The translations under genes and the position numbers were made by a program. Shown one piece after another: positions 18,149 to 24,136 of a stretch of 41,555 nucleotides of DNA. The stretch's first letter is position 1; every line of letters begins with the position of its first letter. Source of the DNA: an uncultured Tenacibaculum sp. (GTDB lineage: Bacteria; Bacteroidota; Bacteroidia; Flavobacteriales; Flavobacteriaceae); assembly GCA_937922085.1 (NCBI GenBank), contig CAKZVD010000021.1, positions 1-41,555 on the forward strand, in the 5' to 3' direction. The notes beneath the pieces are model-generated. The model did not search any database and was not told the origin of the DNA. It saw nothing but the letters and a program-made list of their open reading frames with translations.

Positions 18149-19217
18149 AAGTAATTCTTTACACAATTTAGCCCTAGAGAAATTTAAACAAAGCAAACTA
18201 GGTGTTTTAAGTTTTTTTTATATTCTTTTTTGTGGCTTCGTTGCTGTATTTTGTTATTGGATAGCTCCTGATAATACAAATGCTGCAAATCAAATGCATT
18301 TAGAAATTCACTCTAAATCGATGGGATTTTCTTGTCAAATGTTAAAAATTTCTTTAAACAATACTGAACAACAATCTTGGTTTACTTCTTTTTTATATGG
18401 AAAAGAAACTCAGTTTGATGAACTTCCTATAAAATCGTTTACTATAAAAGAAAATGTACTTCAAGTTGTAAAGTACTCAGATGGTTTAACTAAAGAATTC
18501 GATACTGCAATTTTCAACAATACTCCTGAAAATTATATACAAGAAAAAACATTCTATTTCGGAACTGATAAATATGGACGAGATGTATTAAGTAGGCTGT
18601 TGATAGGAACTAGAATTTCTTTTTTTATTGGTTTTGTTGCCGTTTTTATCTCTTTATTAATTGGTATTCCAATAGGTGCTATTTCTGGATACTATGGCGG
18701 AAAAATAGATGCTTTAATTATGTGGTTTATTAATATTACATGGTCTATACCAACTCTACTATTAGTTATTGCAATTACATTAACTTTAGGTAAAGGTTTT
18801 TGGCAAGTTTTTATTGCTGTAGGTTTAACGATGTGGGTAGAAGTAGCTCGTATAGTTAGAGGTCAGGTAATTACTACTAAACAACAACAATATGTAGAAG
18901 CTGCTAAAGTTTTAGGTTTTTCTGATTTAAGGATTATATTTAAACACATACTTCCTAATATTTTAGCTCCTATTATTGTTATTTCTGCTGCTAATTTTGC
19001 TGCTGCAATTTTAATAGAAAGTGGTTTAAGTTTCTTAGGTATTGGTGCACAACCTCCTACTCCTTCTTGGGGAGGAATGATTAAAAATCATTACAATTAT
19101 ATTATTTTAGGAAAACCCTTTTTAGCATTAATTCCTGGTTTAGCTATTATGAGCTTGGTTATGGTATTTATGCTATTAGGAAACTCACTTAGAGATGCGT
19201 TAGATGTGAAAAATTAA
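18138..19217 (+). CDS. ABC transporter permease, OppC/DppC-like (orphan)
   Basis: This 359-residue inner-membrane permease is of the peptide/nickel ABC importer type. A single N-terminal helix and a periplasmic insert of about 130 residues precede five core helices (from FGTDKYGRDVLSRLL near residue 140). The EAA loop that contacts the ATPase is clear (EAAKVLGFSDLRIIFKHILPN near residues 253-273). Normal systems encode an OppB-type partner, binding protein and two ATPases beside it. None is present in this window, so the partners must be elsewhere. It starts inside the end of the channel gene and is probably co-transcribed with it. Confidence 0.9.
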   Translation: MSSKSNSLHNLALEKFKQSKLGVLSFFYILFCGFVAVFCYWIAPDNTNAANQMHLEIHSKSMGFSCQMLKISLNNTEQQSWFTSFLYGKETQFDELPIKSFTIKENVLQVVKYSDGLTKEFDTAIFNNTPENYIQEKTFYFGTDKYGRDVLSRLLIGTRISFFIGFVAVFISLLIGIPIGAISGYYGGKIDALIMWFINITWSIPTLLLVIAITLTLGKGFWQVFIAVGLTMWVEVARIVRGQVITTKQQQYVEAAKVLGFSDLRIIFKHILPNILAPIIVISAANFAAAILIESGLSFLGIGAQPPTPSWGGMIKNHYNYIILGKPFLALIPGLAIMSLVMVFMLLGNSLRDALDVKN

Positions 19218-19243
19218 GTTCAATTATTGTATAGTAAATAAAA

Positions 19244-19271
19244 AAGTACGACCTATAATTAGGTCGCACTT
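19244..19271 (-). terminator. Terminator of peptide gene A
   Basis: On the minus strand, a stem (19260-19271 with 19244-19255, one internal mismatch, loop of four) is followed by a run of six T. It lies 18 bp after the stop of the peptide gene at 19290-19487 and is convergent with the permease. Confidence 0.8.
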
Positions 19272-19289
19272 CTATTAGTTAATTTTGGT

Positions 19290-19487
19290 TTAATAAAATA
19301 TATAACCTCCTCTACCATTACAGGCTCCTGGGCAATGAGATAAAGGTGAAAACCCACACCTACCACTGTACGAATAATTACTCGCACAAACAATATCACA
19401 TGGTTGTGCTGCTAATGTTCCTCCATTAATTTCTTTTTGTTCAACAGCAGTCAATTTTGTTCCCAAATTTAAAATTGATTTTTTCAT
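19290..19487 (-). CDS. INGG-leader cysteine-rich peptide A
   Basis: This 65-residue peptide precursor starts at ATG 19487 (MKKSILNLGTKLTAVEQ). A longer frame upstream has no leader similarity. The leader ends in a double-glycine-type site, KEINGG (residues 18-23), as cleaved by C39 peptidase/ABC exporters. The core of 42 residues has five cysteines in the pattern shared with peptides C and D: CDIVC, then CG, then HCPGAC, ending GRGGYIFY. It has its own terminator (19244-19271) and a leader region duplicated upstream of peptide D. No modifying enzyme or exporter is adjacent. Function (bacteriocin, signal or modified natural product) is inferred only from the leader. Confidence 0.82.
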   Translation of the reverse strand: MKKSILNLGTKLTAVEQKEINGGTLAAQPCDIVCASNYSYSGRCGFSPLSHCPGACNGRGGYIFY

Positions 19488-19516
19488 TATAAATAAGATT
19501 TTAAAGTTAATTAAGT

Positions 19517-19543
19517 CCTTGACATATTTAAAGACCCTCAAGG
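19517..19543 (-). promoter_or_regulatory. Conserved inverted repeat upstream of peptide A
   Basis: CCTTGA (19517-19522) and TCAAGG (19538-19543) flank TTTAAAGACC. The same element sits exactly 30 bp upstream of peptide D, within a longer duplicated stretch. It may be an operator or a leader-RNA hairpin. Confidence 0.55.
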
Positions 19544-19788
19544 TTTACGTCTAATTTTTTCACAAAAAATGTTTTATTTGAATTTGTTTTCCCCAATATT
19601 TAAAATAAAAAAGAATCTTTTATTTATCTATTGAAAGATACAAAAACTAATTTACACCAACACACTTAAACAACTTTAAACATCTAACTATCAATACCAA
19701 TAATAAAAAAAAGCTTTGTGTTCTCAAAAAATGATCGACTCTAATAGTTTTGATTTTTTTTAAATTTTAAGACATAAATACATATTAT

Positions 19789-19818
19789 AAAAGTGCGACT
19801 TAGTTAAATCGCACTTTT
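19789..19818 (-). terminator. Terminator of peptide operon D-C-B
   Basis: AAAAGTGCGA (19789-19798) pairs with 19809-19818. It lies 6 bp past the stop codon of peptide B, with T runs on both strands. It separates peptide A from the D-C-B unit. The rest of the gap (19544-19788) is AT-rich and shows no gene. Confidence 0.75.
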
Positions 19819-19824
19819 TTTTAT

Positions 19825-20013
19825 TTAAAAGATAACACATCTTCCATAAGAATAATAAGGTGCACGATAACAACGATCGGCTCCATGTTCAATACAGTCT
19901 AATGCAGTATTACACACAATATTTGTTATTTGATAAAACCCTCCATTAATAGAGGTTTGCTCATTTTTATTCAATTCTTTAGTTCCGTTTAATTTTAAAA
20001 TATTTTTTAACAT
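19825..20013 (-). CDS. INGG-leader peptide B (divergent core)
   Basis: This 62-residue precursor has the leader MLKNILKLNGTKELNKNEQ and cleavage site SINGG (residues 21-25), clearly related to its neighbours. The core of 37 residues differs. It has four cysteines (IVC, LDC, DRC, GRC) rather than five, no HCPG motif, and several tyrosines in RAPYYSYGR. It is the last gene of the D-C-B operon, 24 bp after peptide C, and is followed by a terminator. An even cysteine number fits two disulfides. Its product presumably shares export with the others. Confidence 0.8.
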   Translation of the reverse strand: MLKNILKLNGTKELNKNEQTSINGGFYQITNIVCNTALDCIEHGADRCYRAPYYSYGRCVIF

Positions 20014-20037
20014 AATTGATGTTTTTTAAGTTAATTT

Positions 20038-20220
20038 TTAAAAGATAATGAAGCCTCCATTACCATCACACCTTCCTGGACAATGAGGAATTCCACATAT
20101 TTTTCGACTATTACCATAACAAATATCTTCACAAGCACCTGTTTCAAAAGCTCCTCCATTAATTTCTTTTTGCTTACTAACAGTTAAGCTTTCTCCTAAA
20201 TTTAAAACTGTTTTTTTCAT
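20038..20220 (-). CDS. INGG-leader cysteine-rich peptide C
   Basis: This 60-residue precursor starts MKKTVLNLGESLTVSKQ and has the processing site KEINGG (residues 18-23). The 37-residue core carries five cysteines as ACEDIC, KICG, PHC, PGRC and ends DGNGGFIIF, closely matching peptides A and D. It lies 35 bp downstream of peptide D and 24 bp upstream of peptide B. It was probably made by local duplication. An odd number of cysteines leaves at least one free for cross-linking, thioether formation or a dimer. Confidence 0.82.
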   Translation of the reverse strand: MKKTVLNLGESLTVSKQKEINGGAFETGACEDICYGNSRKICGIPHCPGRCDGNGGFIIF

Positions 20221-20255
20221 AATAACTAAAATTTAAAGTTGATAAAAATTTGATT

Positions 20256-20447
20256 TTAATAAATAATATAGCCTCCATTACCATCACAGTATCCTGGACA
20301 GTGTGGAAACCCACACCCAGTGTATTTTCCATTATATATTTGCGGGCAAACATCATGACAAGCTCCTTGAGGTGTAACTCCTCCATTAACTTGTTTTTGT
20401 TGAACAACAGTTAAGTTTTTTCCTAAAACTAGAATTGTTTTTTTCAT
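20256..20447 (-). CDS. INGG-leader cysteine-rich peptide D
   Basis: This 63-residue precursor, first gene of the D-C-B operon, starts MKKTILVLGKNLTVVQQ and ends its leader in KQVNGG (residues 18-23). The core shares ACHDVC, a central GCGFPHCPGYC and the tail DGNGGYIIY with peptides A and C, giving five cysteines. A 5' element with an inverted repeat (20477-20502) is duplicated ahead of peptide A. The family is reminiscent of double-glycine bacteriocin-type precursors. No exporter, immunity or maturase gene lies next to it, so enzymes from the similar locus at 38-41 kb may serve in trans (inference). Confidence 0.82.
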   Translation of the reverse strand: MKKTILVLGKNLTVVQQKQVNGGVTPQGACHDVCPQIYNGKYTGCGFPHCPGYCDGNGGYIIY

Positions 20448-20476
20448 AATAAATAAGATTTAAAAATTAATTAAAT

Positions 20477-20502
20477 CCTTGAATTTTTAAAGACCTTCAA
20501 GG
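20477..20502 (-). promoter_or_regulatory. Conserved inverted repeat upstream of peptide D
   Basis: CCTTGAA (20477-20483) and TTCAAGG (20496-20502) flank TTTTAAAGACC. It has the same position (30 bp from the ATG) and similar flanks as the element ahead of peptide A (19517-19543). Confidence 0.55.
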
Positions 20503-20601
20503 CTCATGACTCTCTTCGCGAAAATGATCTCTTATTAGTACCTAAGTACTTAAATCGACTGAATCAAAACTATTTAGAAGTAATCAAAAATAAAAACGAA
20601 C

Positions 20602-20656
20602 CTTCTTTCAATTTATAAATTGAAAGAAGTATATAGAGCAAACTATCTATATACTT
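20602..20656. repeat. Overlapping dyads: 28-bp palindrome plus 11-bp stem
   Basis: 20602-20629 is a perfect palindrome with no spacer (CTTCTTTCAATTTA and its complement). Bases 20627-20637 pair perfectly with 20646-20656, sharing AAG with the first dyad, so the two folds compete. They lie in the 420-bp gap between the peptide operon and the thioesterase. No gene is seen in this gap. Confidence 0.6.
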
Positions 20657-20831
20657 TTGAATTTCATAATGCATTCTAGTATTAACCTTCGAAACAGAAC
20701 TATAGAGTTACTTAACTAAAAAACCTTATTTTCAATTTCATAAAATTTTAGTTTACAAAACTTCTTTCTTTACTCAGATTAGAGCGTATGGGAATTCTAT
20801 TGATTTAAAAAGATTAATTAATATTCTTCTA

Positions 20832-20839
20832 TATATTTG
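20832..20839 (+). promoter_or_regulatory. -7 box of thioesterase promoter
   Basis: TATATTTG matches the Bacteroidetes TAnnTTTG box exactly, 28 bp before the thioesterase ATG. A matching TTTG box at the usual distance is weak (TTTA at 20804). Confidence 0.45.
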
Positions 20840-20867
20840 TTCTAAAATTGATTTATAATTTACATTC

Positions 20868-21308
20868 ATGAATTTTACTGTAAACTTTACCACTAGATGG
20901 GCTGATTTCGACGCAAATATTCACATGCGTCATACTGCATATAATGATTATGCTGCTGAATCTCGATTACGATTTTTTAATCAATATGGGATTACTATAC
21001 ACGATTTTACCAAAGAAAAAGTAGGACCTATTTTATTTGAAGAAAACACTCGTTTTTTAAAAGAAATACATTTAGGGGAAGACATTTCTGTTAATTTAAA
21101 AATTACCGGGTTATCTAGTAAAGGAGAGCGTTGGAAAATTCAACATGAAGTATTTAATAGCGAAGGAAAACTATCTGCTGTTATTAATGTGTATGGTGCT
21201 TGGTTAGATTTAGTGAAAAGAAAATTAACGGTTCCTCCTAAAAAGTTTCAAGAAATTTTTGATGATGCTGAAAAAACGGAAGATTTTAAAGAAATACCTT
21301 TAAAATAG
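20868..21308 (+). CDS. Hotdog-fold acyl-CoA thioesterase (4HBT)
   Basis: This 146-residue cytoplasmic thioesterase of the 4-hydroxybenzoyl-CoA thioesterase superfamily hydrolyses acyl-CoA or acyl-ACP. The hotdog signature with its catalytic aspartate is RWADFDANIHMRHTAYNDY near residues 10-28, and the length is normal for a single-domain enzyme. The stop codon shares one base with the next gene's GTG start (TAGTG), so the two are co-translated. The nuclease partner is functionally unrelated, so the link may be only transcriptional. Acyl-chain preference is unknown. Confidence 0.9.
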   Translation: MNFTVNFTTRWADFDANIHMRHTAYNDYAAESRLRFFNQYGITIHDFTKEKVGPILFEENTRFLKEIHLGEDISVNLKITGLSSKGERWKIQHEVFNSEGKLSAVINVYGAWLDLVKRKLTVPPKKFQEIFDDAEKTEDFKEIPLK

Positions 21309-22123
21309 TGAGAAACTATAAAAAAATAATTTCAACTATTGCGCTTATAGTTTTACTAACTGGTTATTTATTTAAAGATAAATTTAATAATGAGCCTAGT
21401 GATGTAGCAATTATAGAAGAAGTATCAGGTCAACAACCTATTTCTGGGTTTGACTTTTTACCTACTTCAACAACGAATTCGATTGTTCGTCATAATTTTT
21501 ACTCTTTATCATATAGTGAAAAACATGAGCAAGCAGAATGGGTTGCCTATTCTTTAGACAAAAAGGATATTGCTCATACCAAGTTTAAGCGCCCATATTT
21601 TATTGATGATCCTAAAGTAAAAACAAAATCTGCTAGCTGGCGAAATTATAAGAAATCTGGATATGACAGAGGTCATTTATGTCCTGCTGGAGACCGAAAG
21701 TTTTCAAAAAAAGCGTTTAATGAAACCTTTTTCACTTCTAACATTTCTCCTCAAAAACATAATTTTAATGCTGGTGTATGGAATCGTTTAGAACAGAAAA
21801 CTCGTTATTGGGCAAAGAAATACAAACATTTATATGTAATTACTGGAGGTATTTTAACAGATAACAATTTAAAATATATAGGAAAGGAAAAGGTGAGTGT
21901 ACCAAATGCTTTTTATAAAGTATTGTTAGATTATAGGAAACCAGAAATAAAAGCGATTGCTTTTTTAATTCCTCATAAAGAAAGTAAAGATCCTTTATAT
22001 AAATTCGTAGTTTCTATTGATGAGCTAGAAAAGAAAACAGGTATTGATTTTTTTCCTAGTTTACCAAATGAACTTGAAAATAAACTAGAGTCTAGTCACA
22101 GTTATAAAAATTGGTCTTTTTAA
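21308..22123 (+). CDS. Secreted DNA/RNA non-specific endonuclease
   Basis: This 271-residue nuclease of the NucA/EndA (Serratia nuclease) family cleaves DNA and RNA outside the cytoplasm. A hydrophobic segment at residues 6-18 acts as a signal anchor or signal peptide. The catalytic motif is DRGHLCPAGDRK near residues 119-130, with the histidine as general base. The magnesium-binding asparagine region follows (NISPQ and NAGVWNRLE). The start is GTG at 21308, overlapping the thioesterase stop by one base. It probably serves nutrient scavenging or biofilm turnover. No immunity gene is adjacent, so a toxin role is less likely. Confidence 0.92.
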   Translation: MRNYKKIISTIALIVLLTGYLFKDKFNNEPSDVAIIEEVSGQQPISGFDFLPTSTTNSIVRHNFYSLSYSEKHEQAEWVAYSLDKKDIAHTKFKRPYFIDDPKVKTKSASWRNYKKSGYDRGHLCPAGDRKFSKKAFNETFFTSNISPQKHNFNAGVWNRLEQKTRYWAKKYKHLYVITGGILTDNNLKYIGKEKVSVPNAFYKVLLDYRKPEIKAIAFLIPHKESKDPLYKFVVSIDELEKKTGIDFFPSLPNELENKLESSHSYKNWSF

Positions 22124-22177
22124 TCGCAAGGAGATAGCTAAAACCAATTCTAATAACTCAAAATAACATTACAATTT

Positions 22178-22212
22178 AGACCTCACAGTTTTTTTAGAAA
22201 GCTGTGAGGTCT
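22178..22212. terminator. Hairpin between convergent nuclease and lipoprotein genes
   Basis: AGACCTCACAG (22178-22188) pairs perfectly with 22202-22212. The loop contains a T run. It lies between two convergent genes and probably stops both, although the outer T-tails are weak. Confidence 0.6.
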
Positions 22213-22237
22213 TAAAATTAAAGAGGTCCTTTATACT

Positions 22238-23197
22238 TTAATAATATAAATTAACTGTATGTGAATTATTACCATACCAACCTGCCTGGTGCTGCGTTAA
22301 ACCATTTTGAACCTTAAAATTTAATAATGCTGGCGATCCCACATTAAATCCGAATACTTTATCTATTGCATACGTACGTTTAATAATATCATCCTTAAGA
22401 GTTTTACCAAATACAGGCGTATGAGCATCAAAAATAGAGAAAGCTTCAAAATATACAGAAAATTTTAATCTATTTGTCGTTTCTACATTTACCCAACTAT
22501 TCCAATATTGCTCTGTCTTAGTAAGTGCACCTACTGAACTGTAAAAAAACCAATGATCATCAAATTGACGTGCTTTTACTCGTACGCTTCCATCATTTGG
22601 AAAATTCCCATACTCTGTTCTTTTTACAGATACATATTCTTCTTTTTTGTTATTTCCGTGCTTATATACTTGTAACGATTCATTATATTTCAATAGTTTT
22701 CTATTGGTGACTTCTATTCTTCCTTCTTTAAATTCTGTTAAAAACTTACGTATTATTTCTTTGTTATTATCTTTTAAAATATAAACAAAATCTTCGTCAA
22801 TTTTATATATAGTTCTTTCAATAATAATTTCTCCTTCATAACTTAATAAATGTAACAAAACACGATCTCCCGTATCTACCTTAGCAATATTCTCTCTTTT
22901 TAACCCGTATTCCCTAAGCTCTTCTTCTCCAAAATTAGAGGCCATTAATAAAGAAACTCTTCCTTTTTCTTTAAAATCGGTAATAGATCTTTCTAATAAA
23001 TCTACATCACTTTCTAGTATTTCATATATTGTTTTTTCTAATTCATCAAAATTTGCAAAACTCAGTACGTTCTTATTTTCTGATTTAGTTAAATTAACTT
23101 CTGAAGTATTTCCTTTTTCGATATCTGTAATTACTTCTTCTTCTTGACATCCTATCATGAACATAGAGATTATAATCCCTAAAAATATTTTTTTCAT
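22238..23197 (-). CDS. Lipoprotein of unknown function
   Basis: This 319-residue lipoprotein has the signal MKKIFLGIIISMFMIGC (lipobox MIGC, Cys17). A charged linker follows, then a helical region (about 45-125), a beta-rich middle and an aromatic C-terminus (HWFFYSSVGALTKTEQYWN near residues 212-230, ending in NLYY). I do not recognise a family. Its promoter region contains GGGTAACC-N16-CTCCTTA, identical in both boxes and in spacing to the one ahead of the subtilisin gene at 28386. I therefore place it in the same regulon as the CHAT/S8 operon. It may be a substrate or sensor for those proteases (inference). Confidence 0.75.
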   Translation of the reverse strand: MKKIFLGIIISMFMIGCQEEEVITDIEKGNTSEVNLTKSENKNVLSFANFDELEKTIYEILESDVDLLERSITDFKEKGRVSLLMASNFGEEELREYGLKRENIAKVDTGDRVLLHLLSYEGEIIIERTIYKIDEDFVYILKDNNKEIIRKFLTEFKEGRIEVTNRKLLKYNESLQVYKHGNNKKEEYVSVKRTEYGNFPNDGSVRVKARQFDDHWFFYSSVGALTKTEQYWNSWVNVETTNRLKFSVYFEAFSIFDAHTPVFGKTLKDDIIKRTYAIDKVFGFNVGSPALLNFKVQNGLTQHQAGWYGNNSHTVNLYY

Positions 23198-23313
23198 TGT
23201 ATTTATTTTAATTAGTTTCTACCTACTATTACGCTTTTCGGTTTTAGCGACCACAACTTTGTGATATGAATACATAAGGAAGATCAACCCTTAAAACAAT
23301 TGCTTATTTGCCT

Positions 23314-23344
23314 TAAGGAGTTTTATAATTAAAAAAGGTTACCC
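23314..23344 (-). promoter_or_regulatory. Two-box promoter, ECF-sigma-like, copy 1
   Basis: On the minus strand, GGGTAACC (23344-23337), 16 bp, then CTCCTTA (23320-23314). It lies 116 bp upstream of the lipoprotein ATG. Boxes and spacing are identical to 28453-28423. The architecture resembles extracytoplasmic sigma promoters (AAC-containing -35 box). Confidence 0.65.
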
Positions 23345-23371
23345 TTAAAAAATGAAATTTTATTAAGCTCG

Positions 23372-23400
23372 TTTGAAATATGAGAAAAACTATATATTTA
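23372..23400 (+). promoter_or_regulatory. Bacteroidetes-type promoter of small lipoprotein
   Basis: TTTG (23372-23375), a 17-bp spacer and TATATTTA (23393-23400) match TTTG-N17-23-TAnnTTTG with one mismatch, 27 bp before the ATG at 23428. Confidence 0.5.
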
Positions 23401-23427
23401 CATCAAAATTATTTAAACACAAATATT

Positions 23428-23612
23428 ATGAAAAGAAAAACAATTGCATTCTTAGCACTGGCATTAATCACATTAACGTTACAAAGCTGTACTGTACAGA
23501 GTCTTCTGAACAAGAGGTAGTCGCTGAAATGGAAAATGATCTTAATAAACTTAATTCTGGCGTAATTGGGTCACATGATGTTACTGAAGATGAAGAAGAA
23601 GATGTCAATTAA
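23428..23612 (+). pseudogene. Small acidic lipoprotein, frameshifted by 5-bp duplication
   Basis: From ATG 23428 the frame gives a textbook lipoprotein signal (MKRKTIAFLALALITLTLQSC) and then stops at TAG 23518-23520. The acidic tail SSEQEVVAEMENDLNKLNSG...EEEDVN continues in another frame to the TAA at 23612. The switch lies at a tandem TGTAC-TGTAC (23488-23497). Removing one copy restores a single 60-residue lipoprotein reading QSCTESSEQEVV. A promoter and a strong terminator flank the gene, so it was recently functional. A longer frame from 23373 lacks any signal peptide and is not the native start. It could also be a sequencing error or a reversible slippage site. Confidence 0.78.
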
Positions 23613-23635
23613 AAAATTCTTTAACAAAGAATTAC

Positions 23636-23674
23636 AAAACAAGCCTAATTAAATTATATGATTAGGCTTGTTTT
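23636..23674 (+). terminator. Intrinsic terminator after small lipoprotein
   Basis: AAAACAAGCCTAAT (23636-23649) pairs perfectly with 23661-23674, with an 11-base loop and a T-rich tail. Confidence 0.88.
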
Positions 23675-24136
23675 ATTTTAAAATTTATTTTCAATTATTT
23701 ATATGTCAGTTCGATTTCTATGAAGAGCTAACGTAATAAAAAATGTATCGAGAACTATTTGATTACTTCTCGATAGTTCTGCTAAGCGGCAATCGAATTG
23801 CTAAATTATTTTTCATTTTATTACAAATAATTTCACCCCCCCATTGACACCAACTTTAAACACCTAAAAATCAAAATAGTATACTTTTAAGATACCTCTT
23901 TCTTTTCCTTGATGAAAAGAAACAAAAATCAAGACTAATGATACGAATTTAAAAATACTACGGCACCACTAGCTACAGATGAAAAGAACTTGCTATCGCT
24001 CAAACAGCTTTTCATCTTTTTTCCAACGCTGCTGCTTTGATTTTGAAAATTCTTATCAATAGGTCGAATTTTATTCAATAAAACGTCATTACATCTGTTT
24101 TACAAAATTTTTGTAATCAGTCTCGAAGCGACAATG
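23675..24136. repeat. Gene-free spacer with hairpins and repeat-like sequence
   Basis: No convincing gene is visible. The stretch contains a perfect 9-bp stem (TATCGAGAA 23746-23754 with 23767-23775), a run of seven C near 23836 and a 10-bp stem (23977-23986 with 24008-24017). The text around 23894-24060 (for example GATGAAAAGAAACAAAAATC) resembles degenerate spacer repeats I associate with flavobacterial genomes. Its opening GTCAGTTCGATTT resembles the sequence at 30601. Confidence 0.45.

Noticed and set aside
20177..20407. Longer minus-strand frame across peptides C and D
   Set aside because: It overlaps two peptide genes in another frame and lacks the conserved leader, so it is a shadow frame.
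18138..20447. OppC-type permease as the exporter of the adjacent peptides
   Set aside because: It belongs to the importer class, lacks an ATPase or C39 peptidase domain, and is transcribed convergently to the peptide genes.
19290..20447. Peptides A-D as lanthipeptides
   Set aside because: No lanthionine synthetase (LanM or LanB/LanC) is in the window and the cores are not rich in Ser/Thr paired with Cys.
21308..22123. Secreted nuclease as a toxin with an immunity partner
   Set aside because: No targeting domain and no adjacent small immunity-like gene; the full-length EndA-type architecture fits a scavenging nuclease.
23373..23612. 79-codon frame taken as a normal gene
   Set aside because: Its N-terminal part has no signal peptide and covers the true lipoprotein signal in another frame. 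The 5-bp duplication explains the frame better.
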